Source: Gaiellasilicea sp963705515 (GTDB lineage: Bacteria > Actinomycetota > Thermoleophilia > Gaiellales > Gaiellaceae). Taken from it: a DNA stretch of 64,000 nt. The stretch is taken from the NCBI GenBank assembly GCA_963705515.1, contig CAVPJV010000008.1, positions 558,001 through 622,000 on the forward strand, in the 5' to 3' direction. Every line of letters begins with the position of its first letter. The stretch's first letter is position 1. The notes beneath the pieces were generated by a model. It was not told where the DNA came from. It did no database searches and saw nothing but the letters and a program-made list of their open reading frames with translations. Positions 36,174-46,327 of this stretch are shown here, in pieces. The position numbers and the translations under genes are program-made.

Positions 36174-38744
36174 ATGCCGAAGAAGCTTGTGATCGTCGAG
36201 AGCCCTGCGAAGGCGAAGACCATCGCGGGCTATCTCGGCGCGGATTACGAGGTCGAGTCGAGCATCGGGCACATCCGCGACCTCCCGAATCGCGCCAGCG
36301 ACGTGCCCAAGGAGCAGCGCGCCAAGTACGGGACGATGGGCGTGGCGATCGACTCCGACTTCGAGCCGCTCTACATCGTCGACGCCGACAAGAAGGCCAA
36401 GGTCAGCGAGCTGAAGAAGAAGCTCAAGGACGCCGACGAGCTCCTGCTCGCGACGGACGAGGACCGCGAAGGCGAGGCGATCGCCTGGCATCTGCTGCAG
36501 GAGCTGAAGCCGAAGGTGCCGGTGCGGCGGATGGTGTTCCACGAGATCACCCGCGACGCGATCCAGCGTGCGCTCGGCGAGACGCGTGACGTCGACCAGC
36601 GGCTCGTCGACGCACAGGAGACGCGCCGCATCCTCGACCGCCTCTACGGCTACGAGGTCTCGCCGGTGCTCTGGAAGAAGGTGATGCAGGGCCTGTCGGC
36701 AGGACGCGTCCAGTCGGTCGCCGTCCGGCTCGTCGTCGAACGCGAGCGTGAGCGCCGTGCGTTCGTCAGCGCCGGGTACTGGGACATCAGCGGCACCTTC
36801 GATCCCGGTTCCTTCGAGGCGCGTCTCGCCGTCCTCGACGGCAAGCGCGTGGCGCAGGGCCGCGACTTCACCCAGCAGGGCGAGCTCAAGTCGGACGACC
36901 TCGCCCGGCTCGACGAGACGCAGGCGCGCGAGCTTGCCGCCGAGCTCGAAGGCCTCACCTTCGCCGTGCGCTCAGCCGACGAGAAGCCCTACACGCGCCG
37001 CCCGGCCGCCCCGTTCATGACCTCGACCCTGCAGCAGGAGGCGAGCCGCAAGCTCCGCTACAGCTCCCAGACGACGATGCGCGTCGCCCAGCGCCTGTAC
37101 GAGAACGGCTACATCACCTACATGCGCACCGACTCGACGACGCTGTCGGAGTCGGCGCTGATCGCGGCGCGGCGTCAGGCCGTCGAGCTGTACGGCGCCG
37201 ACTCGATTCCGGAGCAGCCGCGCCGTTACAGCCGCAAGGTCAAGAACGCGCAGGAGGCGCACGAGGCGATCCGTCCGGCCGGCGACTCCTTCCGGACGCC
37301 GAAAGAGCTCGAGCGCGAGCTGAACCGGGACGAGCTCGCGCTCTACGACCTGATCTGGAAGCGCACGCTCGCCTCGCAGATGGCCGACGCCCGCGGGCTG
37401 ACCGTCTCGCTGCGGCTGGGCGCGACGACGCCGACCGGGCGCGACGCCGAGTTCTCCGCCTCCGGCACCGTGATCACGTTCCGCGGCTTCCTCGCCGCGT
37501 ACGAGGAGAGCCGCGACGACGAGACGGAGAAAGAGGAGGAACGCCCGCTCCCGCACCTGAAGCCGGGCGACGAGCTGAAGGCGCTTCAGCTCGAGCCGGA
37601 GGGCCACGCGACCACGCCGCCGTCGCGCTACACCGAGGCGAGCCTCGTCCAGGCGCTCGAGGAGCGCGGGATCGGCCGGCCGTCCACCTACGCGTCGATC
37701 ATCGGCACGATCCTCGACCGCGGCTACGTCTTCAAGCGCGGCACGGCGCTCGTGCCGTCGTTCCTCGCCTTCGCGGTCACCGGCCTGCTCGAGCAGCACT
37801 TCGGCCGCCTTGTCGACTACTCCTTCACCGCCCAGATGGAGGACGACCTCGACCGGATCGCGGCCGGCGAGCAGGAGCGGGTCGACTGGCTCCGCCACTT
37901 CTACTTCGGCGGCGACGGGGACGAAGGCCTGCACGCGCTCGTCTCGGATCTCTCCGAGATCGACGCGCGCGCCGTCAACTCGCTGCCGCTCGGGGACGGG
38001 ATCGTGCTCCGCGTCGGACGCTACGGCCCCTACGTCGAGCGGGGCGAGGAGCGCGCGAGCGTCCCGGAGGACATGGCTCCGGACGAGCTGACGGTCGAGA
38101 AGGCCGAGGAGCTGCTGTCCGCTCCGTCGGGCGACCGCGTGCTCGGCACGCACCCGGAGTGGGGCACCGAGATCGCGGCGAAGGCCGGCCGCTACGGCCC
38201 GTACGTGACCGAGGTGCTGCCCGAGGGCGCGACCGACAAGCCCCGCACCGCGTCGCTCTTCCAGTCGATGTCCCCCGAGACGGTGACGATCGACGATGCG
38301 GTGCGGCTGCTGTCGCTGCCTCGCGTGCTGGGGCCGGATCCGGCCGACGGCGTCGAGGTGACGGCCCAGAACGGCCGCTACGGCCCGTACGTCAAGAAGG
38401 ACACCGAGTCGCGGTCGCTCGAGAGCGAGGAGCAGCTGTTCACGATCTCGCTCGAGGACGCGCTGGCGCTGCTGGCGCAGCCGAAGGAGCGACGCGGCCG
38501 CGGCCAGGCGAAGCCGCCGCTGCGCGAGCTCGGCCCCGACCCTGTCAGCAGCAAGCCGGTGGTGCTCAAGGAGGGCCGCTTCGGCCCCTACGTGACCGAC
38601 GGCGAGACGAACGCGAGCCTTCGGCGCGGCGACGATCCGGAGACGGTCACGATCGAGCGTGCGGCCGAGTTGCTCGCCGACAGGCGCTCGAAAGGCCCCG
38701 CGCCGAAGCGGAAGCGCGGCGGCGGCAAGCGCTCTGCAGCGTAG
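36174..38744 (+). CDS. topA: DNA topoisomerase I
   Basis: This 856-residue type IA topoisomerase has an N-terminal Toprim domain (VIVESPAKAK, LATDEDREGEAI). The catalytic Tyr316 is in ITYMRTDST, with R-P-S-T-Y-A-S-I-I in the central part. Four C-terminal topo_C-like repeats each carry G-R-(Y/F)-G-P-Y-V, and the end is a basic tail. There are no Cys4 zinc ribbons, as usual in Actinobacteria. It relaxes negative supercoils. The ATG is 40 bp from the divergent acyltransferase gene. Confidence 0.97.
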   Translation: MPKKLVIVESPAKAKTIAGYLGADYEVESSIGHIRDLPNRASDVPKEQRAKYGTMGVAIDSDFEPLYIVDADKKAKVSELKKKLKDADELLLATDEDREGEAIAWHLLQELKPKVPVRRMVFHEITRDAIQRALGETRDVDQRLVDAQETRRILDRLYGYEVSPVLWKKVMQGLSAGRVQSVAVRLVVERERERRAFVSAGYWDISGTFDPGSFEARLAVLDGKRVAQGRDFTQQGELKSDDLARLDETQARELAAELEGLTFAVRSADEKPYTRRPAAPFMTSTLQQEASRKLRYSSQTTMRVAQRLYENGYITYMRTDSTTLSESALIAARRQAVELYGADSIPEQPRRYSRKVKNAQEAHEAIRPAGDSFRTPKELERELNRDELALYDLIWKRTLASQMADARGLTVSLRLGATTPTGRDAEFSASGTVITFRGFLAAYEESRDDETEKEEERPLPHLKPGDELKALQLEPEGHATTPPSRYTEASLVQALEERGIGRPSTYASIIGTILDRGYVFKRGTALVPSFLAFAVTGLLEQHFGRLVDYSFTAQMEDDLDRIAAGEQERVDWLRHFYFGGDGDEGLHALVSDLSEIDARAVNSLPLGDGIVLRVGRYGPYVERGEERASVPEDMAPDELTVEKAEELLSAPSGDRVLGTHPEWGTEIAAKAGRYGPYVTEVLPEGATDKPRTASLFQSMSPETVTIDDAVRLLSLPRVLGPDPADGVEVTAQNGRYGPYVKKDTESRSLESEEQLFTISLEDALALLAQPKERRGRGQAKPPLRELGPDPVSSKPVVLKEGRFGPYVTDGETNASLRRGDDPETVTIERAAELLADRRSKGPAPKRKRGGGKRSAA

Positions 38745-38926
38745 TCCGAACCAACCTGCAAACTTTCCGTGCCAATCGGCGTCTGTCTCTAGGAGGGCGC
38801 GATCAGACGCGCTAGCGTGCTACGCGCGAAAACCGATTTCCGCCCCTCATCGGAATAGACAGGAAGGGCTCGCCGTTTTGAGCTTGTAACAGGTCCGCGG
38901 GTCCCGTACCCCTGGCAAAAGCAGGA

Positions 38927-38955
38927 TTGACAGCGTATGGTGCGTAAGTTTGTAG
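38927..38955 (+). promoter_or_regulatory. promoter of the sigma factor gene
   Basis: A consensus TTGACA (38927-38932) is followed 17 bp later by a weak TTGTAG (38950-38955), 40 bp before the TTG start. Upstream, GCGTCTG (38779-38785) and CAGACGC (38804-38810) form an inverted repeat in the 240-bp gap after topA. Confidence 0.5.
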
Positions 38956-38995
38956 CCGCTATCGAAGCTTCGCCGGAAAGGGTTGACTTTCGACT

Positions 38996-40084
38996 TTGAC
39001 GCAGAACCAGCTGATCGAACTGATTGAGTCGGAGCAGGTCAAGGCGCTTGTCGAGCGCTCGGAGGAACGCGGGGTGATCGAGCCCGCCGAGTTCGAGGCG
39101 TTCGTGCTCGAGCACGACTTGACCGAGGATGAGACGGAGCAGCTGACGCGCGAGCTGGAGACCCTCGGCCTCGAGGTCGGGCAGTCGCGCGCGGCGAAGG
39201 ACAAGGCCGAGAAGGAAGCCGAGAAGGAGAAGGAGGAGGCCGAGCCGGCCCCCGTCGCCGTCGCCACCGGTGCCGCGGACAGCCTCCAGCTCTTCCTCGC
39301 CGACGTCGGCCGGCACAAGCTGCTGAACGCCGCCCAGGAGGTGCAGCTCGCGAAGCTGATCGAGCGCGGCGATCCGGTTGCGAAGCGGACGATGATCGAG
39401 TCGAACCTGCGGCTCGTCGTCTCGATCGCCAAGGGGTACCGCGGCCTCGGCGTCCCGTTCCTGGACCTGATCCAGGAGGGCACGCTCGGCCTCAACCGCG
39501 CCGTCGAGAAGTTCGACTGGCGTCGCGGGTTCAAGTTCTCGACCTACGCGACCTGGTGGATCCGCCAGTCGGTGCAGCGCGCCGTCGCCAACCACGCACG
39601 GACGATCCGCGTGCCCGTCCACGTCGTCGAGCGGCAGCAGAAGCTGTCGCGCGCCGCACGCCGGCTCGAGGTCGAGCTCGGCCGCGAGGCGACGAAGGAG
39701 GAGCTCGCGGAGGCCACCGGCCTGCCGATCCAGCACGTCGACGAGGCGCTCGGCGCCGCGCACGCGTCCGTCTCGCTGAACCAGACGGTCGGTGCCGACG
39801 ACGAGGGTGAGCTCGGCGACCTCTTCGCCGACCGCGAGGCCGCCGACCCGTTCGACGAGGCGGAGGAGTCGCTGCGCAAGCAGGGCGTGCGCCGCGCGCT
39901 CGACGCGCTCCCCGAGCGCGAGCGGCGCATCCTCGAGCTTCGGTTCGGCTTCGAGGGCGAGCCGTGGACGCTGGAGGCGATCGGGCACGAGCTCGATCTC
40001 ACCCGCGAGCGCGTCCGCCAGCTCGAGGGCCAGGCGCTCTCGCGGCTCGCGGCGCTGCGCGACCTCGCCTCGCTCGCCGCGTAA
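38996..40084 (+). CDS. rpoD: principal-type RNA polymerase sigma factor (sigma-70)
   Basis: The 362-residue sigma factor has a region-1.1-like N-terminus and a charged linker rich in Lys, Glu and Ala. Region 1.2 (DSLQLFLADVGRHKLL) follows. Region 2 includes LDLIQEGTLGLNRAVEKFDW and FKFSTYATWWIRQSVQRA, then come region 3, and region 4 with ALPERERRILELRFGF and LDLTRERVRQLEGQAL. The start is TTG 38996, preceded by GGAAAGGG. It fits SigA/HrdB-type primary or near-primary factors; which of these cannot be decided from one window. Confidence 0.93.
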   Translation: MTQNQLIELIESEQVKALVERSEERGVIEPAEFEAFVLEHDLTEDETEQLTRELETLGLEVGQSRAAKDKAEKEAEKEKEEAEPAPVAVATGAADSLQLFLADVGRHKLLNAAQEVQLAKLIERGDPVAKRTMIESNLRLVVSIAKGYRGLGVPFLDLIQEGTLGLNRAVEKFDWRRGFKFSTYATWWIRQSVQRAVANHARTIRVPVHVVERQQKLSRAARRLEVELGREATKEELAEATGLPIQHVDEALGAAHASVSLNQTVGADDEGELGDLFADREAADPFDEAEESLRKQGVRRALDALPERERRILELRFGFEGEPWTLEAIGHELDLTRERVRQLEGQALSRLAALRDLASLAA

Positions 40085-40108
40085 GCGAGCCGCATTCGAA
40101 ACGACCTC

Positions 40109-40134
40109 AGTAGGGCGGCTCCGGCCGCCCTACT
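40109..40134 (+). terminator. terminator after the sigma factor gene
   Basis: The perfect 11-bp stem AGTAGGGCGGC / GCCGCCCTACT has a TCCG tetraloop. It lies 24 bp after the stop codon and is followed by TGGTT. Confidence 0.85.
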
Positions 40135-40225
40135 TGGTTAAGACGCCGCGTTCGATTTGCGTCCGGCGGCGTGACTCCTGGATACTCCCGCTGAACCCGG
40201 GGGTGCCGGATTGAAAGGAGACACT

Positions 40226-41927
40226 TTGAGACTCAAGTGGCACAGGCTCGTGATGCTGCTCGTGGTGGGGATGCTCGCCTTCGCGGCGGGCTGCGGTGGT
40301 GATGACAACGAAGCGGGTGGTACGACCGAGGCGTCGGCCGGCGCGGAGGGCGGGACGCTCGTCTTCGCGGGTGCCGCCGATCCGGTCCTGCTCGACGGCG
40401 CGCTCGTCTCGGACGGCGAGTCGCTGCGTGTGATCACGCAGATCTTCGAGACACTCGTGGCGCTCAAGCCCGGCACGACGGAGCCCGAGCCCGGCCTGGC
40501 CGAGAGCTGGGAGGCGAACGACGACGGCACCGTCTGGACGTTCAAGATCCGCCAGGGCGTCAAGTTCCACGACGGCACGGACCTCGACGCCGAGGCCGTC
40601 TGTTACAACTTCGACCGCTGGTACAACTTCAAGGGAGCGCTCGCGAACCCGGCAGCCAGCTACTACTGGCAGGTCGTGTTCGGCGGCTTCAAGGTGTTCG
40701 ACGAGTCGAGCGGCGCCCCGAAGGAGAGCCTCTACAAGAGCTGTGAGGCGACCGACGACTCGACGGCCGTGCTGACGCTGACGAAGCCGTCCGCGACGTT
40801 CATCCCGGCGCTCTCGCAGCAGTCGTTCTCGATTGCGAGCCCGAAGGCGCTCAAGGAGCTACAACGCGGATGCGGGCACCATCGACGCCGAAGGCGTCTT
40901 CACGTCCACGGGCACGTTCGGCACCGAGCATCCGATCGGAACCGGCCCGTTCAAGTTCGACTCGTGGACGCGGAACGAGAAGCTGACGCTGTCGAAGAAC
41001 GACGACTACTGGGGTGACAAGGCGCACCTCGACACGCTGATCTTCCGCCCGATCGCCGACAACGCCGCCCGCCTGCAGGCACTCCAGACGGGCGAGATCC
41101 AGGGCTACGACCTGGTCGAGCCGCAGGACATCGCCACGATCGAAGGCGACCAGAACCTGCAGATCATCGACCGGCCCGCCTTCAACGTCGCCTACGTCGG
41201 CTTCAACATCGCGAAGAAGCCGACCGATGACCCGAAGGTGCGCGAGGCGATCGCGTACGGCCTCGACCGCCAGTCGGTCGTGGACAACTTCTACTCCGGC
41301 CGCGGCGCCGTCGCGACGCAGTTCATGCCGCCGGAGGTCGTCGGCTATGCCGACGACGTCCCGACGTACACGTACGACCCGGAGAAGGCGAAGAAGATCC
41401 TGACCGACGCCGGCTACACGCTCCCGGTCGCGCTCGAGTTCTGGTATCCGACGGACGTGTCGCGTCCCTACATGCCAGATCCGAAGCGGAACTTCGAGGC
41501 GTTCGCCGCCAGCCTGAACAAGTCGGGCTTCAAGGTGACGCCGAAGAGTGCTCCGTGGAACCCCGACTACCTCGGCCGCGTCGACGCCGGCAACGCGGGG
41601 AACGCCCGCCTGCTCGGCTGGACCGGTGACTACGGCGACGCCGACAACTTCATCGGCACGTTCTTCCAGACCCCGCAGAAGGCGTGGGGGACGACGACGA
41701 CGCCGTTGACGAAGATCATGGATCTTCTGAATCAGGGTGAGGCCGAGACGGACGAGGCGAAGCGCGAGACGATCTACCAGGACGCGAACCGGGAGATCAT
41801 GACCGAGCTTCCGGGAGTCCCGTATGCGCACTCCGAGCCGGCGCTGGCCTTCAGCGCCGCGGTCAAGGGGTACGAGGCAAGCCCGACGACGAACGAGTCG
41901 TTCGCGCCGGTGACGCTGGAGAAGTAG
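40226..41927 (+). pseudogene. peptide/nickel-type ABC substrate-binding lipoprotein, frameshifted
   Basis: This SBP family 5 protein begins at TTG 40226, five bases after a GGAG ribosome binding site. It has a lipobox (LAFAAGC) and the family segments F-E-T-L-V, W-T-F-K-I-R-Q-G-V-K-F-H-D-G and G-T-G-P-F-K-F-D-S-W. The N-terminal part runs into the wrong frame at about 40859, where S-P-K-A-L-K-E should continue as Y-N-A-D-A-G. Removing one base yields about 566 residues, the normal size. The permeases and ATPases downstream are intact, so a sequence error is the likely cause. It captures peptides or similar ligands for the importer. Confidence 0.85.
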
Positions 41928-41955
41928 GAGGAGGGACTAGAGTCCGGCGGACGAC

Positions 41956-42960
41956 ATGCTGCGCTTCGTCGTCCGCCGGCTCATCCTCATCATCCCGATC
42001 CTGCTCGGGCTCTCGATCCTGGTGTTCCTCTGGATCAGGGCTCTGCCGGGCAGTCCCGCGACGACCCTGCTCGGCGAGCGGGCAACCGCGGATCAGATCG
42101 CGGCGATCAACGAGCAGTACGGCCTCAACAAGCCGATCCACGAGCAGTACTGGGCCTATCTCCATCAGATCGGATCGGGCGACTTCGGCCAGTCGGTCAC
42201 GTCGAGACGGCCGGTCTTCGACGAGTTCCTCGAGCGCTTTCCGGCGACGATCGAGCTGGCGATCGGGGCAATGCTCTTCTCGATCTTCCTCGGGATCCCG
42301 CTCGGCTTCCTGGCCGCGAAACGCTACGGCAGCTTCTTCGACCACTTCAGCTTATTCGCGTCGCTGCTCGGGATCTCGATCCCGATCTTCGTGCTCGCGA
42401 TCATCCTCAAGTACATCTTCGCGGTCAGGCTCGGCTGGCTCCCGACCGTCGGCCGGATCAGCGTCCTGATCGAGCTCGAGCACCCGACGAACTTCTACAT
42501 CCTGGACGCGATCATCACGGGTAACTGGGTGGCGTTCTGGGATGCGATCAGGCACCTGATCCTGCCTGCGATCGCGCTCGGCACGATTCCGCTCGCGATC
42601 ATCACCCGGATCACGCGAGCAGCCGTGCTCGACGTGCAGAACGAGGACTACGTCCGCACGGCGCGGGCAAAGGGGATGTCGCCGCGCACCGTCGACTCGC
42701 GGCACATCCTCCGCAACGCGATGCTCCCGATCGCGACCATCATCGGCCTGCAGACGGGGCTGCTGCTCTCGGGCGCCGTCCTCACCGAGACCGTCTTCGC
42801 CTGGCCCGGGATCGGCACGTGGCTCGTCGACGCGATCGAGGCGCGCAACTATCCGGTCCTCCAGGGCGGCATCCTCTTCATCGCGTTCGTCTTCGTGCTC
42901 GTCAACCTCGTCGTCGACGTCTCGTACGGCTTCCTCAACCCGCGGATCAGGCTCTCGTGA
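41956..42960 (+). CDS. DppB-type ABC permease
   Basis: The 334-residue protein has six membrane helices and the typical N-terminal helix (RRLILIIPILLGLSILVFLW). The EAA motif is Y-V-R-T-A-R-A-K-G-M-S-P-R-T-V, followed by H-I-L-R-N-A-M-L-P. It is 28 bp after the binding-protein gene and its stop overlaps the next permease (GTGA). Confidence 0.93.
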   Translation: MLRFVVRRLILIIPILLGLSILVFLWIRALPGSPATTLLGERATADQIAAINEQYGLNKPIHEQYWAYLHQIGSGDFGQSVTSRRPVFDEFLERFPATIELAIGAMLFSIFLGIPLGFLAAKRYGSFFDHFSLFASLLGISIPIFVLAIILKYIFAVRLGWLPTVGRISVLIELEHPTNFYILDAIITGNWVAFWDAIRHLILPAIALGTIPLAIITRITRAAVLDVQNEDYVRTARAKGMSPRTVDSRHILRNAMLPIATIIGLQTGLLLSGAVLTETVFAWPGIGTWLVDAIEARNYPVLQGGILFIAFVFVLVNLVVDVSYGFLNPRIRLS

Positions 42961-43868
42961 GCGTTGCCGAGATCGAGGCCGTCCAGGTCGGGCGGGACCG
43001 GGGCGGCGGCGGCCTCTGGAGCGACGCGTGGTCACGGCTGCGCCGCGACAAGGCCGCACTCGTCGGCTTCGCGCTCGTCGGGACGTTCGTCTTCATCGCG
43101 ATCTTCGCACCGTGGATCGCACCGGAGGATCCGCGCTTCCAGGACCTCTCACGACTCGGCGGCAGCTGCTGCCCGGGCCCCTCGCTCGACCACTGGTTCG
43201 GGATCGACGCGCTCGGGCGGGACGAGCTCTCCCGGATCGTCTACGGCGCCCGCTACTCGCTGCTGATCGGGATCGTCTCAGTCTCGGTCGGCCTCTCGAT
43301 CGGCATCGTGTTCGGGTCGATCGCCGGTTACATCGGCGGGGCCGTCGACAGCGTGATCATGCGCCTGACCGACATCATGCTCGCGATTCCGGGACTGCTG
43401 CTTGCCATCGGGATCGTCGCGATGCTCGGGCCGGGCATCTTCCAGATCATGATCGCGGTCGGCGTCACGCAGGTGCCGATCTTCGCGCGCCTGATGCGCG
43501 GCTCGATCCTCGCCCAGCGCGAGAACGACTTCGTCCTCGCGGCACGCTCGATCGGGGTGCCGCGGCGGACGATCCTGTCCTCGCACATCCTCCCGAACGC
43601 GATCTCGCCCGTGATCGTGCAGGGGACGCTGGCGCTTGCGACGGCGATCATCGACGTCGCCGGGCTCGGCTTTCTCGGGCTCGGCCCGCAGGATCCGTCG
43701 ACGCCCGAGTGGGGCACGATGCTGACCGACACGACGCGGTACCTGCAGACGGCACCGCATCTGGCGATCATCCCGGGTGTCGCGATCATCCTCTCGGTGC
43801 TCGGGTTCAACCTCATCGGCGACGGGCTCCGCGAGGCCCTGGACCCAAAAATGCGTGGTCGTGGTTAG
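42957..43868 (+). CDS. DppC-type ABC permease
   Basis: The 303-residue protein has an N-terminal helix with the OppC-type leader (DKAALVGFALVGTFVFIAIF), H-W-F-G-I-D-A-L-G-R-D, and the EAA motif A-A-R-S-I-G-V-P-R-R-T-I. A C-C pair sits in the first periplasmic loop. GTG 42957 overlaps the DppB-type stop. It pairs with the preceding permease in one membrane channel. Confidence 0.93.
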   Translation: MSVAEIEAVQVGRDRGGGGLWSDAWSRLRRDKAALVGFALVGTFVFIAIFAPWIAPEDPRFQDLSRLGGSCCPGPSLDHWFGIDALGRDELSRIVYGARYSLLIGIVSVSVGLSIGIVFGSIAGYIGGAVDSVIMRLTDIMLAIPGLLLAIGIVAMLGPGIFQIMIAVGVTQVPIFARLMRGSILAQRENDFVLAARSIGVPRRTILSSHILPNAISPVIVQGTLALATAIIDVAGLGFLGLGPQDPSTPEWGTMLTDTTRYLQTAPHLAIIPGVAIILSVLGFNLIGDGLREALDPKMRGRG

Positions 43869-44874
43869 GGAGCCGCTCCTCAGCGTCGACGACCTGCACG
43901 TCCGCTTCGGGACGGAGCGCGGCCTCGTCTACGCCGTCAACGGGATCTCCTTCGACATCGCACCCGGCGAGACGCTCGGAATCGTCGGCGAGTCCGGCTG
44001 CGGCAAGAGCGTCACCTCACTGGCCCTGCTCGGGATCCTGGCGCGCAACGGGCGCGTCACCAAGGGCACGGCGATGTTCGGCGGCCGCGATCTGCTCTCG
44101 CTGACGGACGAGCAGCTGCGCTCGGTCCGTGGTCGCGAGATCGCGATGATCTTTCAGGACCCGATGACCTCGCTCAATCCGGTGCTGACCGTCGGCCGCC
44201 AGATCCGAGAGGCTCTCCAGACCCACTTCGCGATGGACAAGGAGCAGGCCGAGCGGCGGGCGTCCGAGCTGCTCGACCAGGTCGGGATCCCGAGCGCGAA
44301 GATGCGCCTGCGCGACTATCCGCACCAGTTTTCCGGCGGGATGCGGCAGCGCGCGATGATCGCGATGGCTCTCGCGGGCGAGCCGAAGCTGCTGATCGCC
44401 GACGAGCCGACGACGGCGCTCGACGTCACGATCCAGGCTCAGATCCTCGAGCTGCTCAAGTCGCTCGTCGCCGAGCGCGACACGGCGCTGATCATGATCA
44501 CGCACGACCTCGGCGTCGTCGCCGGCATGTGCGAGCGCGTCAACGTCATGTACGCCGGGATGTTCGTGGAGACGGGCAGCGCCGACCGGATCTTCGCGCG
44601 GCCGCGCCACCCGTACACCCTCGGCCTGCTCCAGAGCGTGCCGCGGATCGATGCCGGGCGCCGCCAGAAGCTGCAGCCGATCCCAGGCTCGCCGCGGAAC
44701 ATGCTCAGCGCCCCGGCGGAGTGCCCCTTCGCGCCTCGGTGTCGCTTCGAGGTTGAGCAGTGCCGGCAGGAGGTGCCGCCGCTCGTCGAGCTCGAGCCGG
44801 GCCAGCACGTGCGCTGCTTCAACCCCGTGCCGGCGGACGAGTGGCAGCGGACGCGGCTCGGCGGCGCGGCGTGA
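43855..44874 (+). CDS. DppD-type ABC ATPase
   Basis: The 339-residue ATPase has Walker A GESGCGKS, signature FSGGMRQR, Walker B LLIADEPTTALD and H-switch ITHDLG. A C-terminal oligopeptide-transporter domain has four Cys around CPFAPRCRFEVEQC, the likely Fe-S or metal motif of this family. The start is GTG 43855 or 43861, overlapping the permease end; the next gene's GTG overlaps its stop. Confidence 0.93.
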   Translation: MVVVREPLLSVDDLHVRFGTERGLVYAVNGISFDIAPGETLGIVGESGCGKSVTSLALLGILARNGRVTKGTAMFGGRDLLSLTDEQLRSVRGREIAMIFQDPMTSLNPVLTVGRQIREALQTHFAMDKEQAERRASELLDQVGIPSAKMRLRDYPHQFSGGMRQRAMIAMALAGEPKLLIADEPTTALDVTIQAQILELLKSLVAERDTALIMITHDLGVVAGMCERVNVMYAGMFVETGSADRIFARPRHPYTLGLLQSVPRIDAGRRQKLQPIPGSPRNMLSAPAECPFAPRCRFEVEQCRQEVPPLVELEPGQHVRCFNPVPADEWQRTRLGGAA

Positions 44875-45944
44875 CGACCAACGGGAGGCCGCTCGTCGAG
44901 GTGGACGACCTCAGGGTCTGGTTCCCGATCCGGAGCGGGATCGTGATGGATCGCCACATCGGCGATGTGAAAGCCGTTGACGGGGTTTCGCTGATGATCG
45001 AGCGCGGCGAGACGCTCGGCCTCGTCGGCGAGTCCGGCTGCGGCAAGTCGACCGTCGGCCGCACGCTGCTCCGCCTCTACGAGCCGACCGGGGGGAAGAT
45101 CACGTTCGACGGCATCGACATCACCCACCTCGGCGAGGCACAGATGCGCCCGTTACGACGCCGGATGCAGATGATCTTCCAAGATCCGTACGCGTCCCTG
45201 AACCCACGCCACTCGGTCGCGCGGATGGTCGGCGAGCCGCTGCGGGTGCACGGCCGCGGCGGCAAGGGGCTCGGCAAGAAGGTGAGCGAGCTGCTGCAGA
45301 CGGTCGGCCTGCCGGCCGACGCCGGGACGCGCTATCCACATGAGTTCTCCGGCGGGCAGCGGCAGCGGATCGGTCTAGCACGCGCACTCGCACTCAACCC
45401 GGACTTCCTCGTCTGCGACGAGCCCGTCTCTGCCCTGGACGTCTCGATCCAGGCGCAGATCGTCAACCTGATGGAGGAGCTTCAGCGCGACTTCGAGCTC
45501 ACGTACCTGTTCATCGCCCACGACCTCGCCGTCGTCCGGCACATCTCCGACCGGATCGCGGTCATGTACCTGGGTCAGATCATGGAGCTCTCGCCGGCGG
45601 ACGATCTCTACGACAACCCGCTGCACCCGTACACGATCTCGCTGCTCTCGGCGATCCCGATCCCGGATCCGAAGATCGAGCGAACGCGGACGTCGATCCT
45701 GCTCCAGGGCGACCTCCCCAGTCCCGCGAACCCGCCGCACGCATGCCGCTTCCACACGCGGTGCCCGTACGTTCAGCCGACTCGATGCGAGGAGGACGAG
45801 CCCGAGCTGCGTCCGCTCGAGGGCCACCTCGTCAAGTGCCACTACGCAGAAGAGATCAAGGCCGGACAGATCCTGCCGAAGCAGCGCGAGGTCGTGTTCG
45901 AGCCCGGAGCGGTCCCGAAGGTCTACGAGCCTCCGCCCGTCTGA
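44871..45944 (+). CDS. DppF-type ABC ATPase
   Basis: The 357-residue ATPase has Walker A GESGCGKST, signature FSGGQRQRIGLARAL, Walker B LVCDEPVSALD and switch I-A-H-D-L-A. The C-terminal oligopeptide domain carries C-R-F-H-T-R-C-P and a later Cys. A 15-residue insertion between the N-terminus and Walker A (S-G-I-V-M-D-R-H-I-G-D) is normal for this subunit. It completes the B-C-D-F importer. Confidence 0.93.
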   Translation: MTTNGRPLVEVDDLRVWFPIRSGIVMDRHIGDVKAVDGVSLMIERGETLGLVGESGCGKSTVGRTLLRLYEPTGGKITFDGIDITHLGEAQMRPLRRRMQMIFQDPYASLNPRHSVARMVGEPLRVHGRGGKGLGKKVSELLQTVGLPADAGTRYPHEFSGGQRQRIGLARALALNPDFLVCDEPVSALDVSIQAQIVNLMEELQRDFELTYLFIAHDLAVVRHISDRIAVMYLGQIMELSPADDLYDNPLHPYTISLLSAIPIPDPKIERTRTSILLQGDLPSPANPPHACRFHTRCPYVQPTRCEEDEPELRPLEGHLVKCHYAEEIKAGQILPKQREVVFEPGAVPKVYEPPPV

Positions 45945-46327
45945 TGCTGTTGCGCGTCCGGGCAGGCGAGCTCGAGACCGGACCGCAGTGGGTCTATGCG
46001 TGGCTGGCACACGACGGCGTGGTCTACGTCGGCGCGACCGCTCTGCACCCAGAGACCCGGACGTGGCTGCACCTGCACCACGACGATCCCGAGATCGGCC
46101 GGATGCGCGCGCGCTTCGATGAGCTTGCCGCGGAGGAGCTCGACGTCGTCGCGGTCGAGTTGGCGGACGACGTCGACCGACAGCAGGTGCGCCACGGCGC
46201 AGTGGCGCTGTTGGCGGAGCGCGGCCTGCTCTCCGGCCGCCAGGTCTGTGATCCGCCCCTTCCCGCCGTGCCGACGCCGCAGGCCGAGGAGCTCGTCGCC
46301 GCCGTCGAGGAGCGGCTGCGCAGCTGA
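45944..46327 (+). CDS. small hypothetical protein (GIY-YIG-like start)
   Basis: The 127-residue product has an N-terminal W-V-Y-A-W and V-V-Y-V-G-A-T segment spaced like the GIY-YIG fold, then T-W-L-H-L-H-H. The key catalytic Arg and Glu of GIY-YIG nucleases are not clearly in place, so the assignment is weak. The ATG overlaps the DppF stop by one base (TGATG), and its stop overlaps the lipoprotein ATG. Codon use suggests a real gene. Confidence 0.6.
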   Translation: MLLRVRAGELETGPQWVYAWLAHDGVVYVGATALHPETRTWLHLHHDDPEIGRMRARFDELAAEELDVVAVELADDVDRQQVRHGAVALLAERGLLSGRQVCDPPLPAVPTPQAEELVAAVEERLRS